The translations under genes and the position numbers were made by a program. The notes below the pieces were generated by a model. The model saw only the letters and a program-made list of their open reading frames with translations, was not told the DNA's origin and searched no databases. This document shows, one piece after another, positions 60,201 through 64,000 of a stretch of 64,000 nt of DNA. Numbering within the stretch: the stretch's first letter is position 1; each line of letters opens with the position of its first letter. Source of the DNA: Hepsetus odoe (lineage: Eukaryota > Chordata > Actinopteri > Characiformes > Hepsetidae); NCBI GenBank assembly GCA_017165825.1, contig CM029367.1, positions 25,327,607 through 25,391,606 of the forward strand, in the 5' to 3' direction.

Positions 60201-63200
60201 GTGTATTGGGCAACGGAGATGCAACAGACGGTGATCATGGGTTAGGTTCTCACTGCAAAGCCTCCAGCTGTTTGCCTGAGAGCAGGTCACCTCTCAATGG
60301 TACACTGAGGAGCACAGCGGAGTTCTCTGCCTTGTACAGGAACATGCACCACATCCAAAGACCCAGCTCACTGGGCTCCAGCCCTCAGGGCAGTGTCCGT
60401 AGCTTAGCCTCTCTGTTTGAAAGGCCAGGGGACGATGTCTGCGGTCCAGAGCGGTCAGGGAATGTCCCACGGGAGGCTGTAACATTTCGGGTGATGGAAT
60501 TTGAACGTATCATTCAGCGCTCCAGTACAGCCCCTACTCGGTCGACCTCCATGCCCATCCTACCCAGTGGCCCAAGCCCCAGTAACAGCCCTGCCCCCGG
60601 ATCCTGCTTCCTCCAGTCAGCTCTCTCAGCCGAGTCTTTGGTCATACCAGGGCTGGCACAAACAGACGATTGCAGGCTGGAGTCTGGAGATGAACATGTT
60701 TTCAAAGAGGACACTTCTTTCATAGGTGGAGAAACAGCAGCATGTATGGAACCTTCTAATCCAAGCCACACCTCAAGAACTGATCAACTCAAAGTCACAG
60801 ATAACAAAGGAGCTGAAGAGGAAAGCAGCTGTTTTCAAAATGCTGCAGCTGAGAACACTTTAAATGCTCCCTCAGTAGCCAACACCCCAACGTCAGAGAA
60901 CCATCAGCACCACCATCACCACGACCATCTCCCCTTTCGCCCACTCAACCTCAAACCCAGTAAGTGTAAAGGCTCCTGTCCTGCCTCCTATACCCGCTTC
61001 ACCACCATTCGCAGGCATGAACGCCAGCAGGCCATCAGCAGCTCTGTCCCAGAGAGAAGATCCACCCCTCCTGCTAACTTATTACTGATGGGTCCAGCAC
61101 CGTTCTCCTTACGGAGAACCCTTCACAGTAACCAGGCCAAAAAAGCTCTCTCAGCTACCAAAGCTCTTGCTGGAGATGGGACAGATGGTCGAATCTTCTT
61201 GTCCAGGCCCAGACCCATCATCCCCCAGCGCCTGTCCTCGCTGGATGTGCTGGAGAGGCTCAGTAATGGTGACAGCTCACCCTGCCAGGGGGAGAACACC
61301 CATGAGCTCACGGATGGGGAATGCTCAGACGCCAATAAAAACCATTGCGGAGGTGGCTGTGCTAAGACTTTCCTGAGTGTTCCTTTCTCCACACTCATGG
61401 CTATACCTGTGGTCACTCATCTCCCTCTGATCCCTCTCTCCTGTCCATTATCCTTTTACCACCAAGTGACTTTACTTTCTTCATCTCAGTGGTGTGCAGT
61501 GCGTGGTCACCTTTGTGTGTTCTTGTGACCAAATGACATGAAATCCATCCTACTTTGTTTTGGTATGTTGCAAAGATCTTACAATCAGCTCAGTTTCAGT
61601 TGTGCTGCTTTGTCAAAAACTAATGTGATTTTTTTTCTTGTTTTCTATGATTGTTTTCTTAAGACAGCAAGTTAGAGTTTTTTTTTTTTTTGCCTTCAGC
61701 AAAGTTTTTCATTGAATCTGTCAGTGTAGCTAGTTTTACAGTAAATAGTCATTAGTTCAAAATTAGTTCAGAACCATCAGATGAAGCTGCATCAATAGCC
61801 TTGCTGTTATTCTTCCATGATTTTCAACACCCCACATTTCAGCATAAAATGAATAAACGTTCCCATGAGAATCCGATACATAACCTAATACACCTGTGTT
61901 TGTAACACCTTCTCCTCTGTTAAACTTTAAATAACTCGTGGTGTTAGCCTGCATACCCGTAAAACTTCCATTTTTATGATGGAATGAGTGTTTGTTTGGT
62001 CTTTTTACTCCTCATTGATACATACTGTTTTATTTTGCCATTTCTATCTCTCTGTATTTTACATTTGCACACTGTGAATGTAAATGTATGTTTGTATGTC
62101 TTTATAGTTTTACTTGCTTTTTTTCCAGCCATATTATGTCTAACCTTTTGAACATTTCTATACTGGTACTATGAACGTAACCATGGTTTTTAACATGGTT
62201 TTAGTTGCAATTTGATGTTTGCAACTATGAACCAAGCATGCAAGTCATTGTGTGTTCACATAGTTTGATGATTCATAGACCTGTGTATTCTTTCCGACTG
62301 CATTACCCATTTCAGTCTCTTTCGTAACTCTGTTTTAAGTTTTTAGTTAATGGCTGTGTGGTGACAGTGTGACGATTGTGGTGAATTAGCATGGGAGTGC
62401 CCTTGGTTCCATACTTTTTTTAGTTATCTTGCTGCAAATATATCAGTGAATTTTTTTGTCAATTTCTTTTGTTTTGTCTTTTAACAGATTCAGAATCCTC
62501 ACACCCACAAAGTCAAGGAGACCAGGGAGAAAACTCAGACGAGGTGGTCCGCAGACGTTATGGAGACAAAGAGGTGCAGGTTTTTGTTTAATGGGGGGTA
62601 GAAATTCTGACATATTTCAAGTCTTTTCCATTTTTTAGCTATGTGTTCTAGTTCTAGCTCATGGGAAAAAAACCAATAAAAATGTAAGGACACAATATCA
62701 CATATTCCCACTATGCACAGCATATAAAGTGAATTTATTAACTGCTATTTTAATCTAATTTTCTGCAGTGCAGGCCAAATATCTTTGCTTGAGAAAAGTT
62801 TAGATGTAAACATTTTATAGATACAAAGGAAATATTTATTTAAATCTGTTAATGTAACTTGGAACAATTACTTAGGGTCATCTGTTTCCAGCTATGTAAA
62901 AATGCTAGTTTGTTTATGACCGCGATGCTATATTTCAGAAAATTTTGGAGGAGCAGAGACGTTTAAAGCGGGAGCAAGAGGAGGCAGACATTGCCTCCCG
63001 TAGGCATGCAGGCCTGGTCCTCACCCATCAGCAGTTCATCACCAATGACCGATTTGGGGACCTGCTCACCATCAATGACACAGAGAAAAGAAAATCGGGA
63101 CCAGAGGTGACTGACTGGCATCATTAACGATGCTATTTTTTGAATAACTTTTTGGGGATGTATGGCTTAACTGTTTCCATTTTTGGCTTGGAACCCTGCA

Positions 63201-63919
63201 ATGACACATGACGGCCATGATGTATTGCATGTATTATTTTTGACTGCATCGATGTGCATCATGTTCCACTTTAAAGACTCTGCATTACTTGTGCTGTTTA
63301 CAGAGGACGCCTGCCCTGGCCCTGTTCAACTTCAAAGCAGAGACTCTAAAGTGAGTGTAGGCCAATATTGCTGGATAATGTCTTTAATGAAAGCAATACA
63401 TTTTAAAATGCTTATAATGCCAATTAGGTCAATAAATATAGTTCTGATATAATTAACATAGAAACGTTTTTACTTGAAAATAATTCAGTCGATCAAAGAA
63501 AGAATTGGAAGAAGGAAGAATTTTCATTAAATCCGTTTACTCACTTCTCTCATTGTCAGGGAGCTGCCATTTCAAAAGGGAGACATTGTGTACATCTGTC
63601 GACAGGTGGATCAGAACTGGTATGAAGGAGAGCATCATGGCAGAGTTGGAATTTTCCCTCGCAACTATGTTGAGGTTAACGCTCTTGCTTGAAACAGTGT
63701 TTTCATTTTCTGCATAAAAATGATTATTAAATATGGTATTCAAATCGTATTGTACTCATACCTAATTTTGGGTTGCTGTTCTGCCTTTTCTAGCTCCTGC
63801 CACCTACAGAAAAAGCCCAGCCCAAGAAGAGTGCTCCAGTTCAGGTGCTGGAGTATGGAGAGGCTATCGCTCGTTTTAATTTTAATGGTGATACAGCTGT
63901 TGAGATGTCCTTCAGGAAG
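40422..63919 (+). CDS. sorbs1: SORBS1 (CAP/ponsin), partial gene, 20 coding exons found
   Basis: Sorbin and SH3 domain-containing protein 1, an adaptor in focal adhesions, stress fibres and insulin signalling. In the family its SoHo region binds flotillin and its three C-terminal SH3 domains bind CBL, vinculin and others. The joined exons give 1103 codons with matching phases. Order: N-terminal SAV..GKGAVTLRA block, NPTIVLLQHNR, SoHo region from KDWYKNMFKQIHK, WEPPDKKVDTRKYRAEPRS, NEPWYRFFSEMEFGK, IYKSVLEGGDIPLQG, the 472-residue long exon, LKREQEEADIASRRH, SH3-1, and the start of SH3-2. The linker ELLPPTEKAQPKK..PVQVLEYGEAIA is specific to SORBS1 rather than SORBS2 or SORBS3. The remaining SH3-2, SH3-3 and stop lie beyond the right edge. 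The start codon exon is not identified. Confidence 0.92.
40646..40800 (+). repeat. SINE-like repeat with the CTCTTATCCAGAGCGACTT block
   Basis: Carries ACATTTACATTTGCGGCATT and GCTCTTATCCAGAGCGACTT, a conserved motif of a repeat found across teleosts. Degenerate after about 40760. Confidence 0.7.
40940..40972. repeat. (CT)n microsatellite
   Basis: Short CT repeat with one interruption. Confidence 0.9.
42207..42299 (+). CDS. sorbs1: SORBS1 exon: SAVRVTPLRTMK segment
   Basis: Acceptor CCTGGCAG, donor GTGAGA, phase 1 to 1. Codes VRPAITSPRTVSAVRVTPLR then TMKSTPELMPT, aligned with ARSISAVKIIPVKTVKNASG in human SORBS1. Confidence 0.85.
42456..42572 (+). CDS. sorbs1: SORBS1 exon: CKGKGAVTLRA segment
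   Basis: Acceptor CTACTCACAG, donor GTGAGT, phase 1 to 1. Codes ELDPSRVCKGKGAVTLRATL; human has MDLTKICTGKGAVTLRASS. A clear family block. Confidence 0.93.
42573..43626 (+). other. sorbs1: SORBS1 intron
   Basis: 1.05 kb, AT-rich. The open frames in 43070-43620 lack splice support and homology. Nothing else recognised. Confidence 0.7.
43627..43742 (+). CDS. sorbs1: SORBS1 exon: acidic linker
   Basis: Acceptor TTGGTTACAG, donor GTAAGT, phase 1 to 0. Codes SGWLEAVNGDASETSLAEEE then VNSIKADLNSRQVNKAPAK. Not strongly conserved. The acceptor and perfect donor, with phase agreement on both sides, support it. Confidence 0.78.
43824..43896. repeat. A-run/(TA)n/T-run palindrome
   Basis: Fifteen A, then mixed TA repeats, then about 17 T make a near-palindromic tract able to form a hairpin or cruciform. 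Confidence 0.9.
43942..43998. repeat. (AT)n(GT)n microsatellite
   Basis: Dinucleotide tract in the same intron as the A/T palindrome. Confidence 0.9.
44073..44220 (+). CDS. sorbs1: SORBS1 exon: NPTIVLLQHNR segment
   Basis: Acceptor TTATATTCAG, donor GTGCAG, phase 0 to 1. Starts VEYHLSLDDPELSYSS and ends SSYPPTSSINPTIVLLQHNR, matching SSAYPSTTIVNPTIVLLQHNR in human. Confidence 0.95.
44434..44591 (+). CDS. sorbs1: SORBS1 exon: linker before SoHo
   Basis: Acceptor ATGATTACAG, donor GTGAGA, phase 1 to 0. Codes DTAAEQSRQCDQSSRLRPRP and TTYSLSPTPQEKPRVPVR. Only the QEKP part recalls the human protein. Confidence 0.82.
45072..45132 (+). CDS. sorbs1: SORBS1 exon: SoHo start
   Basis: Acceptor ATTTTACAG, donor GTAAAC, phase 0 to 1. 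Codes NTEKSKDWYKNMFKQIHKVP, nearly identical to the human NTERSKDWYKTMFKQIHK start of the sorbin homology region. Confidence 0.96.
45168..45209. repeat. (GT)n microsatellite
   Basis: About 21 GT units only 35 bases after a SORBS1 donor site. Confidence 0.95.
45334..45408 (+). CDS. sorbs1: SORBS1 exon: SoHo NPYRPTYIFPE repeat
   Basis: Acceptor CTTATTCAG, donor GTACCA, phase 1 to 1. Codes EPVEENPYRPTYIFPESNDR. Human has ENPYFPTYKFPE followed by further NPYTPTYQF and LYSPRYSF repeats; only one is present here. Confidence 0.93.
45409..46621 (+). other. sorbs1: SORBS1 intron
   Basis: 1.2 kb of AT-rich sequence with no recognised feature beyond an A run at 46320-46335. Confidence 0.75.
46622..46645 (+). 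CDS. sorbs1: SORBS1 24-nt microexon
   Basis: Acceptor TTTTCTTTTTCAG and donor GTAAGT flank 24 bases, phase 1 to 1, coding DDRPERED. A strong pyrimidine tract and perfect donor on a multiple-of-three exon suggest a cassette microexon. It can be skipped without frame change. Confidence 0.75.
46775..47016 (+). repeat. Hybrid SINE with target-site duplication
   Basis: tRNA-type head (GTGGTGGCCTAGTGGTTGGG, GAGTTCAAACCCC) joined to the second tail (CTGGCGACCTGTCCCTGTCC, GGACAAGCGGCCCAGAAAATG). Flanked by TGCCTTAACAC (46764-46774) and TGCCTCAACAC (47017-47027), 10 of 11 identical. Confidence 0.9.
47414..47516 (+). CDS. sorbs1: SORBS1 exon: VPRSKS segment
   Basis: Acceptor GTTCTCCAG, donor GTTTGT (weak), phase 1 to 2. 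Codes GQSVPRSKSAVDVGRSHSGR then RVSVPTRTSSLRPER. Human has LSVPRSKSEMSYIDG..PARSSSLKSSSER. Confidence 0.9.
47834..47948 (+). CDS. sorbs1: SORBS1 exon: WEPPDKKVDTRKYRAEP
   Basis: Acceptor TCCCTGCAG, donor GTACGA, phase 2 to 0. Codes NEWEPPDKKVDTRKYRAEPR and SIFDYEPGKSSVLRVERP, almost identical to human SORBS1. Confidence 0.97.
47949..49573 (+). other. sorbs1: SORBS1 intron
   Basis: 1.6 kb with a 41-bp tandem repeat (48101-48219). The remainder is unique sequence without recognised features. Confidence 0.75.
48101..48219. repeat. 41-bp tandem repeat, about three copies
   Basis: The unit starts ACTAGAGTCTTCAAGACC and ends GTGTCAGTTTAATG. Successive copies begin at 48101, 48142 and 48183 with very few differences, so the array is young. 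Confidence 0.95.
49574..49651 (+). CDS. sorbs1: SORBS1 exon: NEPWYRFFSEMEFGK
   Basis: Acceptor GTAAACTCAG, donor GTAAGT, phase 0 to 0. Codes DLSPEDVDLENEPWYRFFSE then MEFGKS; human is DISPEEIDLKNEPWYKFFSE. Confidence 0.97.
49652..54764 (+). other. sorbs1: Large SORBS1 intron
   Basis: 5.1 kb. No match to the mammalian KKIWDYTPGD exon was seen. 51650-52620 looks like unclassified degenerate sequence with a 91-codon and a 90-codon reverse frame but no recognised family. 53450-54740 is GC-richer and may contain an alternative promoter (see 54460-54764). The rest has nothing recognised. Confidence 0.6.
54460..54764 (+). promoter_or_regulatory. sorbs1: Candidate internal SORBS1 promoter with in-frame start
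   Basis: An inverted CCAAT box (GATTGGTT, 54463-54470) and CCCCACCCC-type boxes (about 54524-54533) precede an ATG at 54738. Read through the acceptor at 54764 it gives MTSLFGLLQ joined in frame to the exon's SAPSFSPLE. It would make a SORBS1 form lacking the SoHo region. No transcript evidence. Confidence 0.3.
54765..54814 (+). CDS. sorbs1: SORBS1 exon: 50-nt linker
   Basis: Acceptor TTTGTTACAG, donor GTAAGT, phase 0 to 2. Codes SAPSFSPLETPSDLQQ. Weak homology, but the splice sites are good and the phases fit both neighbours. Confidence 0.8.
54815..57819 (+). other. sorbs1: SORBS1 intron
   Basis: 3.0 kb. Contains the SINE at 57385-57590; nothing else recognised. Confidence 0.7.
57385..57590 (+). 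repeat. tRNA-derived SINE with internal deletion
   Basis: Very well preserved head (GGGGCAGCGGTGGCCTAGTGG, B-box GGTTCGATTCCCC). The segment with the GCTGCCCCCTGCTGCAC block is missing before the tail. Confidence 0.9.
57820..57989 (+). CDS. sorbs1: SORBS1 exon: IYKSVLEGGDIPLQG
   Basis: Acceptor with a 14-T tract and CAG, donor GTAATT, phase 2 to 1. Codes TPECDRHIYKSVLEGGDIPL then QGLRALNKRHPSTSSK; human ENERQIYKSVLEGGDIPLQG. Confidence 0.97.
57990..59936 (+). other. sorbs1: SORBS1 intron with G-rich block
   Basis: 1.95 kb. 58340-58670 is strongly G-rich on the sense strand with many GGG runs, which also explains a 156-codon reverse open frame there. The rest is AT- and T-rich with no recognised element. 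Confidence 0.7.
59937..61352 (+). CDS. sorbs1: SORBS1 long exon, Ser/Pro-rich, 472 codons
   Basis: Acceptor CATGCCTGCCAG, phase 1 to 1. Open for its whole length. It begins VDYKGGNGCMISPCFSVNSR and holds PQILPSKFKPKLSPSADEG, VTFRVMEFERIIQRSSTAPT, a His-rich run (60902-60928), CPASYTRFTTIRRHERQQ, PFSLRRTLHSNQAKKALSAT and RPIIPQRLSSLDVLERLSNG. It recalls the long neuronal-type exon of SORBS2 (nArgBP2), as I remember it. The 3' end is uncertain: GAG/GTGGCT after 61352 is weak but keeps phase 1 and follows the last coding-like sequence. A consensus GTAAGT at 60960 offers a shorter exon. Skipping the exon also keeps frame, so it is probably alternatively spliced. Confidence 0.85.
61353..62487 (+). 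other. sorbs1: SORBS1 intron
   Basis: 1.1 kb, AT-rich with T runs. The open frame continuing to 61528 has lost coding character. Nothing else recognised. Confidence 0.75.
62488..62573 (+). CDS. sorbs1: SORBS1 exon: DSES..VVRRRYGDKE
   Basis: Acceptor TTTTAACAG, donor GTGCAG, phase 1 to 0. Codes DSESSHPQSQGDQGENSDEV then VRRRYGDKE; human has DSESPRHF..EEFIRRRHDDKE. Confidence 0.93.
62939..63106 (+). CDS. sorbs1: SORBS1 exon: RLKREQEEADIASRRH
   Basis: Acceptor TATATTTCAG, donor GTGACT, phase 0 to 0. Codes EEQRRLKREQEEADIASRRH and HQQFITNDRFGDLLTINDTE, a charged helical block directly before the SH3 domains, almost identical to human. Confidence 0.97.
63304..63350 (+). CDS. sorbs1: SORBS1 exon: SH3-1 start
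   Basis: Acceptor CTGTTTACAG, donor GTGAGT, phase 0 to 2. Codes RTPALALFNFKAETLK; the human form is RPARAKFDFKAQTLK. The SH3 ALYDY-equivalent reads ALFNF. Confidence 0.94.
63560..63674 (+). CDS. sorbs1: SORBS1 exon: SH3-1 core
   Basis: Acceptor CATTGTCAG, donor GTTAAC, phase 2 to 0. Codes ELPFQKGDIVYICRQVDQNW then YEGEHHGRVGIFPRNYVE. The ligand-groove residues (NW, the G of GIFP, P and Y of PRNYV) are all present. Confidence 0.97.
63794..63919 (+). CDS. sorbs1: SORBS1 exon: SH3 linker and SH3-2 start
   Basis: Acceptor CTTTTCTAG, donor GTAAAA, phase 0 to 0. Codes LLPPTEKAQPKKSAPVQVLE then YGEAIARFNFNGDTAVEMSF. The linker identifies SORBS1 among its paralogues. The next exon is outside the window. 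Confidence 0.96.
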
Positions 63920-64000
63920 GTAAAAATTTGAGAAAGTCTTTTTAAATAATGCCTAAATTGAATGAATAATGACAAAATAATATAGAATAAATAATATGTA

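Noticed and set aside
1..64000. CRISPR arrays, operons, phage or bacterial defence systems
   Set aside because: Intron-exon structure, vertebrate genes and fish SINEs show this is eukaryotic nuclear DNA. No spaced direct-repeat array of the CRISPR type is present.

Overview
The window is nuclear DNA from a bony fish. It is AT-rich, has vertebrate-style split genes with GT-AG introns, many CA/GT microsatellites, tRNA-derived SINEs, Tc1/mariner remnants and MITEs. Several repeats (the 'AAGTCAAGT...TTTTTATTGTC' element, the MITE at 32.3-32.8 kb, Mermaid-like SINEs) are ones I associate with ostariophysan teleosts such as characins, catfishes and knifefishes. That placement comes from memory and is an inference.

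Layout: (1) 1-11.3 kb is a gene-poor upstream region crowded with SINEs, one internally deleted Tc1 element and a LINE fragment. (2) 11.3-27.4 kb on the + strand is PIK3AP1 (BCAP), reconstructed here as 16 phase-consistent coding exons that predict about 922 residues: TIR-like domain, an enlarged low-complexity insert, DBB domain, ankyrin-like segment, YxxM motifs and a proline-rich C-terminus. (3) 27.4-29.0 kb is a short intergenic gap with a second copy of the same Tc1 derivative in the opposite orientation and a SINE. (4) About 29.0-29.2 kb is a GC-rich promoter with CCAAT boxes and a GC box, probably that of SORBS1. (5) 40.4 kb to the window end is SORBS1 (CAP/ponsin) on the + strand. Twenty coding exons were found whose phases fit end to end (1103 codons), running from an N-terminal segment through the SoHo region and a very long alternatively spliced-type exon to SH3 domain 1 and the start of SH3 domain 2. 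The gene continues past the right edge, and its first coding exon was not identified.

PIK3AP1 is an adaptor that links B-cell receptor and Toll-like receptor signalling to PI3-kinase. SORBS1 is a scaffold of focal adhesions, actin and insulin signalling. They are neighbours by conserved synteny, since the human genes also lie near each other on 10q24; they do not form an operon. I saw no clearly new biological system. The most unusual items are a seven-copy tyrosine/serine heptad repeat coded inside PIK3AP1, loss of one BCAP YxxM motif, an in-frame alternative donor in the long SORBS1 exon, a 24-nt microexon, a possible internal SORBS1 start, and a modular SINE family with one fragment bounded by a perfect 14-bp target-site duplication.
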